Shown one piece after another: positions 1-7,719 of a stretch of 64,000 nt of DNA. Positions within the stretch are counted from its first letter, which is position 1; each line of letters starts with the position of its first letter. The translations under genes and the position numbers were made by a program. This stretch comes from Eublepharis macularius (taxonomy: Eukaryota; Chordata; Lepidosauria; Squamata; Eublepharidae): contig NC_072795.1 in NCBI RefSeq assembly GCF_028583425.1, positions 8,207,001 through 8,271,000 on the forward strand. Direction: 5' to 3'. The notes beneath the pieces are model-generated. The model had not been told where the DNA came from. It ran no database searches and was given only the letters and a program-made list of their open reading frames with translations.

Positions 1-74
1 TTCTGCTTCCAGCGGCCACGGCAGCTCAAGGCAGGAGTGCTGAGCAGCAGCTGTTAGCCGTGGTTCACTTCTCT

Positions 75-292
75 GTCTTTGGAAGCGTGGCGTAGTGATT
101 AAGCTGTTGGAGTGCATGCCCACTCTGCTATGAAAGCTTACCGGGCAACCTTGGACCAGTCACTTACTCTCAGCCCTCAACAACGGGGTCATTCTGAGGG
201 TAGAATGGAGAAGGGAGAATGTTGGAAGCCCCGCTAGGTATTCCTTGAGAGGAGAAAAGTGGGATATAAATGAAGTGAATAAATAAAATAAG
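75..292 (+). repeat. tRNA-derived Sauria-type SINE
   Basis: A tRNA-like A-box region (ggcgtagtgattaag) is followed by text resembling the conserved 'ccttggaccagtcactt...ctcagcc' body. It ends in 'gaaaagtgggatataaatgaa' and an AAATA-rich tail. The copy is diverged and lies on the DVL3 sense strand. Confidence 0.65.
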
Positions 293-342
293 TCTGTGGT
301 TAGTGAACACCATGATGTCTCAATTGAACGCGAGTTACTAAT

Positions 343-1963
343 CATAAGAACATAAGCAAAGCCATGTTGGATCAGGCCAGTGGCCCATCCAGTCCAACAT
401 TCTGTCACACACAGTGGCTAGAAATCCAGTGCCATCTAAAGGACTGTCAGTGAGGCCAGGACACCAGAAGCCCTCCCACTGCCTTCCTTCCAGCACCAAG
501 ACAACAGAGCACCACCTCCCCACAAAGAGAATACCATCTATCTCCTGTGGCTAATAGCCACTGATGGACCTCTGCTCCATATATTTGTCCAGTCCCCTCT
601 TGAAGCTGGCAATGCTTGTAGCTGCCACCACCTCCTGTGGCAACGAATTCCATGTGTTTATCACCCTTTGTGTAAAGTAGTATTTTCTTCTATCTGTTCT
701 AACCCGACTGCTCAATAATTTCATAGAGTGCCCACGAGTTCTTGTATTGTGAGAAAGGGAGAAAAACACATCTTTCTCTACCTTCTCTAACCCGTGCATT
801 ATCTTGTAAACCTCTATCATGTCTCCCCTCAGTCGTCTTTTCTCCAGGCTAAAGAGCCCCAAGCGCCTCAATCTTTCCTCATAGGGAAAGTGTTCCAACC
901 CTTTAATCATTTTAGTTGCCCTTCTCTGTACTTTTTCCAGTGCTATGATATCTTTTTTAAGGTGTGGCGACCAGAACTGTACACAGTACTCCAAATGAGG
1001 CCTCACCATCGATTTATACAGAGGCATTATGATACCGGCTGATTTGTTTTCAATCCCTTTCCTAATAACCCCTAGCATAGCATTAGCTTTTTTTATGGCA
1101 GTCGCACACTGTGCTGACGTTTTTAGTGAGTTATCTATCATGACTCCAAGATCTCTCTCTTGGTCAGTCTCCGCCAGTTCAGACCCCATCAACTTGTATT
1201 TATATTTTGGATTTTTGGTTCCAATGTGCATTACTTTGCACTTGGCTACATTGAACCTCATTTGCCACATGGATGCCCACTCTTCTAGCCTCGACAGATC
1301 CCTTTGGAGTGCCTCACAATCCTCTCTGGCTTTCACCACCCTGAACAATTTCGTGTCATCTGCAAATTTAGCCACTTCACTGCTTAATCCCAATTCCAAA
1401 TCATTAATAAACAAGTTAAAAAGCATTGGACCCAATACCGACCCCTGTGGCACCCCACTGCTCACCACCCTCCACTGTGAGAAGTGCCCGTTTATACTCA
1501 CTCTCTGTTTCCTATTAATTAGCCAGTTTTCGATCCACAAGAGGACTTGGCCCTTTATCCCATAGCTACTGAGCTTACTTAGGAGCCTTTGATGAGGAAC
1601 TTTGTCAAAAGCTTTCTGGAAGTCAAGATAAACAATATCTATCGGGTCTCCCTTGTCCACTTGTTTGTTCACTCCCTCAAAGAACACTAACAGATTGGTG
1701 AGACAAGATCTTCCCTTACAGAACCCATGCTGAGTTTTCCTCATCAGCTTTTGGTCATCAATGTGCCCACTAATTTTATTTTTGATAATAGTTTCCACCA
1801 ACTTACCCGGTATTGACGTCAGGCTGACTGGCCTGTAATTTCCCGGATCTCCCCTGGAACCTTTTTTAAAGATGGGGACAACATTAGCTACCTTCCAGTC
1901 CTCAGGAACAGATGCAGAGTTTAATGACAGATTACATATTTTTGTGAGGAGATCTACAAGATC
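343..1963 (-). mobile_element. CR1 LINE, 3' half (split by DIRS insertion)
   Basis: This is the downstream half of an antisense CR1 non-LTR retrotransposon. On the minus strand it holds the reverse-transcriptase end of ORF2, then a short 3' UTR ending near 343 in the ttcttatg-type repeat typical of reptile CR1. The other half resumes at 7720. Removing the DIRS insert rejoins the ORF2 codons in frame (..L-K-C-E | D-L-V-D..), which shows that one element was interrupted. The two parts total about 4.5 kb, the usual full CR1 length. Confidence 0.93.
551..1963 (-). CDS. CR1 ORF2, reverse transcriptase part
   Basis: This is the C-terminal part of the CR1 ORF2 polyprotein, which copies CR1 RNA at a nicked target. 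Visible RT blocks in order are PEDWKVANVVPIFKKG and GNYRPVSLTS near the insertion, YLDFQKAFDKVPH (block A Asp), SGVPQGSVLGPMLF (block B) and FADDTKLF (the catalytic ADD). After these come the C-terminal YCVQFWSPHLKKD and the LRGDMIEVYKIMHGL region. The frame is open from the DIRS junction to the stop at 551. The N-terminal endonuclease part is at 8045-9259. This copy cannot make a full protein because of the DIRS insertion and one frameshift near 8050. Confidence 0.93.
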   Translation of the reverse strand, partial: DLVDLLTKICNLSLNSASVPEDWKVANVVPIFKKGSRGDPGNYRPVSLTSIPGKLVETIIKNKISGHIDDQKLMRKTQHGFCKGRSCLTNLLVFFEGVNKQVDKGDPIDIVYLDFQKAFDKVPHQRLLSKLSSYGIKGQVLLWIENWLINRKQRVSINGHFSQWRVVSSGVPQGSVLGPMLFNLFINDLELGLSSEVAKFADDTKLFRVVKAREDCEALQRDLSRLEEWASMWQMRFNVAKCKVMHIGTKNPKYKYKLMGSELAETDQERDLGVMIDNSLKTSAQCATAIKKANAMLGVIRKGIENKSAGIIMPLYKSMVRPHLEYCVQFWSPHLKKDIIALEKVQRRATKMIKGLEHFPYEERLRRLGLFSLEKRRLRGDMIEVYKIMHGLEKVEKDVFFSLSHNTRTRGHSMKLLSSRVRTDRRKYYFTQRVINTWNSLPQEVVAATSIASFKRGLDKYMEQRSISGY

Positions 1964-2143
1964 GTCGTCGTCCTTCTGTGCAGCCCCACATTGGGACTGC
2001 GCAGGCGCAGGCCAGCCGCGGAGAAGATTCTTTTAGCTTCTAGAAATGTGACGGGGACGTTCGGGCCCACCGCGCATGCGCGCCGGTGTTCCCGCCAATT
2101 TCGAAGTACAAGTACCCGAACGTCCCCGGCATTCCCTCAGTTC
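1961..2143 (+). repeat. DIRS left inverted terminal repeat
   Basis: From about 1987 to 2143 the sequence is the near-perfect reverse complement of 7509-7675. The outermost bases differ from the right end (tcgtcgtccttctgtgcag against gactcgacgatcaacag), the usual DIRS asymmetry. The repeat contains the perfect palindrome gcgcatgcgc at 2072-2081, an NRF1-type motif. It ends just upstream of the Gag start, so it probably carries the promoter (inference). Confidence 0.92.
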
Positions 2144-2248
2144 CTTTTTCGCCGCCATTCGAAAAGGTTCTTCAGCTGTCGCTTGTGTCTTCCAACTTTC
2201 TTCTAGCTGTGAGTTGCCGTTTCCTTCTGACTGGGAAACGCCTCCACT

Positions 2249-4378
2249 ATGTCCCATTCCGCTTTATTTAAAAAATGCCAACAGTGTGGCACTAAAATGA
2301 CCCACTCTGATGGTCATGACCTCTGCCTCATCTGTTTGGGCGAGGGGCACGTCGTGGAGCGCTGTAAGTTTTGCATGGCCTTCACTCCGAAAGCGCGGAA
2401 CGACCGCAAGGCCAGGCTCCGGGCCTTTCTTTGGGACGCCAACCTTCTACCGCCCAAAGCCTCTGGGTCGTCCGGGAGCAAGCCCAGCTCTGTCGCCCCC
2501 TCGCCGGCTCCTCATCACTCGTCGGAACCGCTCGTCTCGGCTCCGACGGAGGCGTCCGCTCCGGACGGTTCGATCGCCTCCGGTTCCGTGAGTGCTCCGT
2601 CCAGTCGAAAGGCGAAGAAACGTGCTTCTTCGAAGCCTTCTTCGAAACCTGTGGCCACCGAGGCTTCTTCGGAGCCCCCACCGAAAAAGGCAAAGGCCAA
2701 GTCAAAGGCCAAGCGCCGTGCTCTGTCGCCGGCCCCGGCCTCGTTGGCTGGTTCCTCTCCTGGACCGGCCCCTCCTCCTGAGGACGTCCGGAGTCTCCTC
2801 CATACCCCGTCGCCTCCTCACACACCTCCTCCGGTGATTCCCGACGACTGCGAGTCGATCCGTGGATTTTCGGACGCGTTCCAGGAGTTTGAGCGCTCTC
2901 TGCCGTGTGCTCCGGTTCCGGCGGAGGTCTCCATTCCATCGCAGCCAGTCTTCTCGGTTCCAGCGCCGTTTCACCGGTCCGTTCCGTTGCCTGCTGCTCT
3001 GCCTCCTTGGCAGCCTGTCCCGGGCCTAGGGAACGTGGCCTCCTGGCAGGATTTTGTGGCTTGGATTCAGCAGTCCGCTCCCTTTCTGCCTGGTCCTTCG
3101 GTGCCCCTGGCCACGGTTCCGGCGCCCTCCACTCTGCCTCCAGCTCCGCCTGCCACTCAGCCGCGTCGCCATCTTTCGGCACCCCAGCCTTCTACCTCGG
3201 TTCCGGCTGACCGCCCGTCGGTTCCGACGCAGACCCCAGCAGCTTTCTCCGACTCCGAGGATGATGAGGGCTTGGCGTCTCCGTCTGAGTACTCGTCGGA
3301 CGCGGCCTCTGACCCTTCCCCTGATGATGCTGTGGGGGAGCTCCGCTCATCGTCCCCTAATGACGATTACAGGGTGTTTGCAGAGCAGATGGTCCGAATG
3401 GCCGCAGCACTGGAGCTCGACGTCGCCTCCACGACCTCCAAACCCAAGAGTAAGCTGTTGGAGCCGTTGTATTCGGGCTCTCCTGCCTCGGTGGCGTTTC
3501 CTCCTGTCGAGGATCTCGTCGACAATGCCCTGGCACTCTGGCAGACCCCTGCTTCTGTACCGCCTACGGCCAAGAAGGTTGAGAAATATTATCGCCTCAA
3601 ACAGGAAGATTGCCCTTACCTCTTTGCCCATCCGAAGCCCTCTTCCATCGTGGCCGAGGAGGGTCAGGCTCGGTTCCGACGGGGCTCCTCTTCGGCTCCA
3701 TCGGATCGGGAGGGGAGAAAGCTGGATGGAATTGGTCGGAAGGTGTATTCTTCGGCTTCCCTGGGGTTCCGGATCGCCCATTTCCAAGTAATAATGGGCT
3801 CTTACAATCTTTTCTTGTGGAAGCGTCTGTCGTCCTACCTCTCTGACCTCCCCGACGATCGCCGTCACTTGGTCAAGGCTCTCCAGGCTGAGGCTTTCCG
3901 TTTGTCGAAGCAACAGATGACGGCTGGCAAGGACGCTGCCGACTCCGCGGCGCGTGCGATGGCATCCTCAGTGCTCTTGCGTCGGCACGCCTGGCTTCGA
4001 TCTACTGCCCTGCCCCCCGAGAAGAAGGCCAAGGTCGAGGATTTTCCGTTTGAAGGTCCTCAGCTCTTCTCAGAGAAAACGGATGAGTCCCTTTCTCTTA
4101 TGAAGAAGAACCAGCAGACGGCCAAGTCGCTCGGGGTTGCGCCTTCGGTTCCGCAGACGGGTCCGAGATATCGGTACGGCAGGTTCCGGTCCTATCAGTC
4201 CCCCTACCAGCAGTTCCACCAGCGCCAAGGACGGTTCCCCTCCGGTCAATCCTATGGCCACCGTTCCTACTCTGGCCAGCAGCGCCACTCTTCGAGACGC
4301 TCTGGCCGGTCCAAGGGACGACAGCAGCCTCCTTCGCCCAAGCCCTCGACTTCAGCGCAGAAGCCCACGGTCTTCTGA
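2249..4378 (+). CDS. DIRS Gag-like protein
   Basis: This is a 709-aa putative structural/nucleic-acid-binding protein of the DIRS element. The start at 2249 (MSHSALFKKC) is chosen because a Cys/His cluster follows immediately: CxxC at 10/13, His23, CxxC at 26/29, His34 and CxxC at 39/42. This fits a zinc-binding N-terminal module like that of other vertebrate DIRS Gag proteins. A long Pro/Ser/Ala-rich low-complexity region follows (about 70-370). Next is a more ordered domain (about 380-600, with KYYRLKQEDCPYLFAHPKP and SLGFRIAHFQVIMGSYN). The tail is basic and Gln/Ser/Arg-rich (about 630-700), suited to RNA binding. It ends at UGA (4376-4378) in the same frame as the RT ORF. Function is inferred from position and composition. 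Confidence 0.88.
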   Translation: MSHSALFKKCQQCGTKMTHSDGHDLCLICLGEGHVVERCKFCMAFTPKARNDRKARLRAFLWDANLLPPKASGSSGSKPSSVAPSPAPHHSSEPLVSAPTEASAPDGSIASGSVSAPSSRKAKKRASSKPSSKPVATEASSEPPPKKAKAKSKAKRRALSPAPASLAGSSPGPAPPPEDVRSLLHTPSPPHTPPPVIPDDCESIRGFSDAFQEFERSLPCAPVPAEVSIPSQPVFSVPAPFHRSVPLPAALPPWQPVPGLGNVASWQDFVAWIQQSAPFLPGPSVPLATVPAPSTLPPAPPATQPRRHLSAPQPSTSVPADRPSVPTQTPAAFSDSEDDEGLASPSEYSSDAASDPSPDDAVGELRSSSPNDDYRVFAEQMVRMAAALELDVASTTSKPKSKLLEPLYSGSPASVAFPPVEDLVDNALALWQTPASVPPTAKKVEKYYRLKQEDCPYLFAHPKPSSIVAEEGQARFRRGSSSAPSDREGRKLDGIGRKVYSSASLGFRIAHFQVIMGSYNLFLWKRLSSYLSDLPDDRRHLVKALQAEAFRLSKQQMTAGKDAADSAARAMASSVLLRRHAWLRSTALPPEKKAKVEDFPFEGPQLFSEKTDESLSLMKKNQQTAKSLGVAPSVPQTGPRYRYGRFRSYQSPYQQFHQRQGRFPSGQSYGHRSYSGQQRHSSRRSGRSKGRQQPPSPKPSTSAQKPTVF

Positions 4379-4382
4379 CTAG
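4376..4382 (+). promoter_or_regulatory. Candidate stop-codon readthrough site (UGA CUA G)
   Basis: The Gag stop TGA is followed directly by CTAG, giving TGACTAG. UGA-CUA(G) is the best-established eukaryotic readthrough context, used by some mammalian mRNAs and RNA viruses. The downstream frame is identical to the Gag frame and stays open through RT, RNase H and the MT-like region to 6295. No in-frame ATG occurs before the conserved RT blocks; the first is in the KFRML segment. Readthrough to make Gag-Pol is an inference. Confidence 0.7.
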
Positions 4383-6295
4383 ACCAGGACGCTTCCCAGT
4401 TGGTCTCCAAGGACGCTGTTAATGTCCTGTTCTTGGACAGGCTACGGCCTTTCTTGCCCCGTTGGCAACTCATTACTACGGATACCTGGGTTCTCTCTGT
4501 TGTGGCCCATGGTTATAAGTTGTCGTTTACCACTGCACCCCCTCTTTCGCACCCACCCCGTTGTGCTTCTTGTTGTAATGTTGTGTTACAAAATAATGTT
4601 TTGGAGTTGGTTGCCAAAGGTGCTGTCCGGGTGGTCAATGTCTCTACTTCCCCTTGGGGGTTTTACTCAAGATACTTTCTTGTGGATAAGAAAGATGGGG
4701 GGTCTCGTCCCATTTTGGACCTTCGGGCCCTTAATACCTACTTGAAGGTGGAGAAGTTTAGGATGCTTACCCTGTCCCGGGTGTTGGAACTCTTAGAGTC
4801 AGGCGTCTGGATGGCCATTTTGGATCTCAAAGACGCCTACTTCCACATTTCCATCTTTGAGGGCCACAGGAAATATCTCCGTTTTACCTGTGGAGGCGCT
4901 GTCTATGAGTACACGGCCTTGCCCTTTGGCCTGGCCTCGGCGCCCAGGGTGTTCACTAAATGTATGGCCACCGTGGTGGCACATCTACGGTCTAGTGGCT
5001 GTTTTGTTTATCCCTATTTGGATGATTGGCTCCTGGTGGGTCCCTCCTCTGACTCCCTCCGGGCCTCTATCGCCCTCACCTTGTCCGTCCTAGACGGTCT
5101 GGGGCTAGTGGTCAATGTGGGGAAGTCGGTCCTGTCCCCTGGTACGAGCATTAGATTCATTGGGGTCCACTTTGACTCTCTGCTGGGCCGGGCTTATCTA
5201 CCCCCGGACCGCTTGAGCAGGCTGTCCTCCCTGGCCCGCCACTTCGTGCATAACCGGTTCCAAACTGCCCTCCTGATTCAAACGTTGTTAGGCCTTATGG
5301 CCTCCTCCACAGGGGTGGTGTGTTTTGCACGCCTGCGCATGAGGCCTCTACAAAATTGGTTTGTTCGGGTTTTCAACCCCCTCACTATGAGTCAACACCG
5401 TGGGTTTTCCGTCCCGAGGGTGATACAACGGACATTGGTGTGGTGGACTGACCCTGAGAATTTGTCCAAGGGTTGTCCTTTTGGTCCCTTCCTGCCGGAG
5501 GTCACCGTCTTCACGGACGCTTCCAATCTAGGCTGGGGAGGGCGTTGTGGACACCTGTCTGCTCAAGGTGTTTGGTCCTCCCTTGAAATGGGCATGCACA
5601 TTAACCTGTTAGAGCTTAGAGCGATCCGTTACTCCCTTGCTTCTTTTGCAGATGTCGTTCGGAACAGGAGGGTTCAGGTCCTGTCGGACAATACCACAGC
5701 CTGCTATTACCTCAACAAGCAGGGAGGAACGGTCTCGCTCAAGCTCTGCAAGGAGGCGACTACACTCTGGACTTGGGCCATTGCCAACAACGTCCTGCCC
5801 AGGGCCATTCATATTGCGGGGGAGAACAACACGGCAGCAGACATGCTGAGCAGGGTGTTTTTGCCCCAGCACGAGTGGTCCCTCAACACGGTTTATCTCC
5901 ACAAGGTTTTCCGCACATGGGGCACGCCTTTGGTCGACCTCTTTGCCACAGCCCACAACAGACAAGCCCCGCTGTTTTGCTCCCGGGCCGGGATTGGCCA
6001 TCGTTCTCTGGGGGATGCCTTCCAGATACCCTGGTCTCCAGGGCTCTTTTACGCCTTCCCGCCCTTCCCGCTCCTTCACAAGGTCCTCTCCAGGGTCAGG
6101 GCCTTCCGAACCCATTGTATCCTGATTGCCCCTCGGTGGCCTCGCCAGGATTGGTTCCCCCTTTTACTTTCCCTGTCACAGGGGCGGTGTCTCCCGCTGC
6201 CACACGCCCCAGACCTGCTACTCAGGGACGGAGTGTGGCATCACGATGTGGCAGTGCTAAATCTGACTGCCTGGCTCCTCTGCGCCCCAGACTAA
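4379..6295 (+). CDS. DIRS Pol: reverse transcriptase, RNase H, MT-like domain
   Basis: The protein copies element RNA to DNA. The open frame begins directly after the Gag UGA. RT blocks are visible in order: GFYSRYFLVDKKDGGSRPILDLR, then ILDLKDAYFHISI (block A Asp), LPFGLASAPRVFTK (block B) and YLDDW with the catalytic YxDD at 5015-5026. RNase H follows with TDASNLGWGG, an ELRAIRYSL glutamate, LSDNTTACYYLNK and ENNTAADMLSR, giving the four acidic residues. After it comes VDLFATAHN...GDAFQIPWSPGLFYAFPPF, the region in DIRS Pol often called a Dam-like methyltransferase domain. The last part overlaps the recombinase ORF in another frame. Expression probably needs readthrough at 4376, since no early ATG exists. 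Confidence 0.93.
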   Translation, partial: LDQDASQLVSKDAVNVLFLDRLRPFLPRWQLITTDTWVLSVVAHGYKLSFTTAPPLSHPPRCASCCNVVLQNNVLELVAKGAVRVVNVSTSPWGFYSRYFLVDKKDGGSRPILDLRALNTYLKVEKFRMLTLSRVLELLESGVWMAILDLKDAYFHISIFEGHRKYLRFTCGGAVYEYTALPFGLASAPRVFTKCMATVVAHLRSSGCFVYPYLDDWLLVGPSSDSLRASIALTLSVLDGLGLVVNVGKSVLSPGTSIRFIGVHFDSLLGRAYLPPDRLSRLSSLARHFVHNRFQTALLIQTLLGLMASSTGVVCFARLRMRPLQNWFVRVFNPLTMSQHRGFSVPRVIQRTLVWWTDPENLSKGCPFGPFLPEVTVFTDASNLGWGGRCGHLSAQGVWSSLEMGMHINLLELRAIRYSLASFADVVRNRRVQVLSDNTTACYYLNKQGGTVSLKLCKEATTLWTWAIANNVLPRAIHIAGENNTAADMLSRVFLPQHEWSLNTVYLHKVFRTWGTPLVDLFATAHNRQAPLFCSRAGIGHRSLGDAFQIPWSPGLFYAFPPFPLLHKVLSRVRAFRTHCILIAPRWPRQDWFPLLLSLSQGRCLPLPHAPDLLLRDGVWHHDVAVLNLTAWLLCAPD

Positions 6296-7311
6296 GCCTC
6301 TCTACTAGGGTGCTTAATGTGATTCTGAATGCCCGAAAACCGTCTACCAGGTTGTCCTACCAGAGGAAGTGGTCACGTTTCTCTAGGTGGTTAGCCCCCA
6401 AAGGGGTTTCCCCTTTCACTTGCCCGCTGCCTGTCATTCTGGAGTACCTCCTGGACCTGTGCTCCCAGGGCCTGGCGTTCTCCAGTGTTAAGGTGCACAT
6501 GGCTGCTATCTCTGCCTTCCATGAGCAGATTGATGGGAGGACTGTGTTTGCACATTGGCTGTCCAAACAGTTCCTGAAGGGCCTACTAAAGTCCTTTCCT
6601 CCTAGGGCCCATCCTATTCCTCAGTGGAGCCTGACCCTGGTGCTCTCCCGTCTGATGCTCTCCCCTTTTGAGCCCCTGTCTACCTGTCCCTTGCCTCTGC
6701 TCACACAGAAGGTGGCCTTTTTGGTTGCAGTCACTTCCTCCAGGCGGGTTGGGGAGTTGTCTGCTCTGAGGTGTGACCCCCCCTTCCTGCAATTTTTCCC
6801 CGGTACGGTCATGCTCCACACTAGTATGCAGTTCCTGCCCAAGGTGGTTTCAAAATTTCACCTGCGTCAAAAGGTGGTCCTTCCTTCCTTTTTTCCTACA
6901 CCCTCTTCCCCAGAGGAACGTACTCTACACACATTGGATGTGAAACGTGCTTTATTGTTTTATTTACATCGCACCAAGTGTTTCAGGAAGTCTCCTGCCT
7001 TGTTTTTATGTTACTCTGGCCCTCGCAAGGGCTCGCCAGCTTCTGCCCAGTCCATTTCTCGCTGGATTGTGTCTGCAATTAAACTTTGTTATCAGCAAGC
7101 TGGAGTTGGGTGCCCGTTGTCGATTACTGCTCATTCTACTCGAGCACAAGCTGCCTCTGCTGCCTTCCTGCGAGGAGTGCCACTCCAAGACGTCGGCCAA
7201 GCTGCAACGTGGTCTACCGCTGACACTTTCATTAAACATTATTCCATAGACGTGAATGCACGCCGTGAATCCGCTGTTGGCACGGCTGTTCTGCACTCTC
7301 TGTTCTCATAG
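5917..7311 (+). CDS. DIRS tyrosine recombinase
   Basis: This is the integrase-equivalent that joins circular DIRS DNA to a target. The frame is open from 5773. The first ATG in it is at 5917 (HMGHAF), giving 465 aa, and 5917-6295 overlaps the Pol ORF in another frame. The N-terminal SAM-like/core-binding part starts near RKPSTRLSYQRKWSRFSRW. Catalytic residues are visible: Arg in SSRRVGELSAL, the HxxR box in ITAHSTRAQAASAAF, a Trp in AATWSTADTF and the nucleophile Tyr in FIKHYSID. The stop at 7311 lies just before the internal complementary region. The true start and translation mechanism are uncertain: an own ATG, re-initiation or frameshift are all possible. Confidence 0.92.
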   Translation: MGHAFGRPLCHSPQQTSPAVLLPGRDWPSFSGGCLPDTLVSRALLRLPALPAPSQGPLQGQGLPNPLYPDCPSVASPGLVPPFTFPVTGAVSPAATRPRPATQGRSVASRCGSAKSDCLAPLRPRLSLSTRVLNVILNARKPSTRLSYQRKWSRFSRWLAPKGVSPFTCPLPVILEYLLDLCSQGLAFSSVKVHMAAISAFHEQIDGRTVFAHWLSKQFLKGLLKSFPPRAHPIPQWSLTLVLSRLMLSPFEPLSTCPLPLLTQKVAFLVAVTSSRRVGELSALRCDPPFLQFFPGTVMLHTSMQFLPKVVSKFHLRQKVVLPSFFPTPSSPEERTLHTLDVKRALLFYLHRTKCFRKSPALFLCYSGPRKGSPASAQSISRWIVSAIKLCYQQAGVGCPLSITAHSTRAQAASAAFLRGVPLQDVGQAATWSTADTFIKHYSIDVNARRESAVGTAVLHSLFS

Positions 7312-7351
7312 ACACTCACACCCGCCCCCATTGGTGAGATGCTAGCTATTC

Positions 7352-7447
7352 TCCCAATGTGGGGCTGCACAGAAGGACGACGACGATAAACAGGGTTTCT
7401 CACCTGTAACTGTTGATCGTCGAGTCTCTTCTGTGCAGACACACATT
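7352..7447 (+). repeat. DIRS internal complementary region
   Basis: Bases 7352-7387 are the reverse complement of the element's left terminus, and 7388-7447 are the reverse complement of its right terminus, directly abutted. In the DIRS model this segment templates alignment of the two ends to make a closed circle. The match shows the element's ends are at about 1961 and 7719. Confidence 0.93.
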
Positions 7448-7508
7448 CCCTCCCGCCTGCCCCGCTGTGAGTGCTTGGTTTCTCCGTTGTTTCTCAGGCG
7501 GCTCAGGT

Positions 7509-7719
7509 GAACTGAGGGAATGCCGGGGACGTTCGGGTACTTGTACTTCGAAATTGGCGGGAACACCGGCGCGCATGCGCGGTGGGCCCGAACGTCCCCG
7601 TCACATTTCTAGAAGCTAAAAGAATCTTCTCCGCGGCTGGCCTGCGCCTGCGCAGTCCCAATGTGTGTCTGCACAGAAGAGACTCGACGATCAACAGTTA
7701 CAGGTGAGAAACCCTGTTT
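7509..7719 (+). repeat. DIRS right inverted terminal repeat
   Basis: It starts with gaactgagggaatgccggg, the complement of the inner end of the left repeat at 2143. It ends with ttacaggtgagaaaccctgttt. It contains the same gcgcatgcgc palindrome. The terminal 'ttacaggtgaga' resembles both an acceptor (TTACAG) and a donor (CAG|GTGAGA) in the DVL3 sense direction. Confidence 0.92.

Larger units (their letters stand above)
1961..7719 (+). mobile_element. Complete DIRS-type tyrosine-recombinase retrotransposon
   Basis: The element has the full DIRS architecture. It carries inverted terminal repeats (1961-2143 and 7509-7719), Gag, RT/RNaseH/MT-like and tyrosine-recombinase ORFs, and an internal complementary region (7352-7447) made of the complement of the left end joined to the complement of the right end. 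There is no DDE integrase, no LTR and no target-site duplication, as expected for recombinase-mediated integration of a circular intermediate. All three long ORFs are open, so the insertion is probably recent. It sits in sense orientation to DVL3 inside an antisense CR1. About 3 bp at the left edge (1961-1963) could belong to either element. Confidence 0.95.

Noticed and set aside
1029..1565. 178-codon plus-strand open frame
   Set aside because: Shadow of the CR1 reverse transcriptase.
2382..3182. 266-codon minus-strand open frame
   Set aside because: Antisense shadow of the GC-rich DIRS Gag coding sequence.
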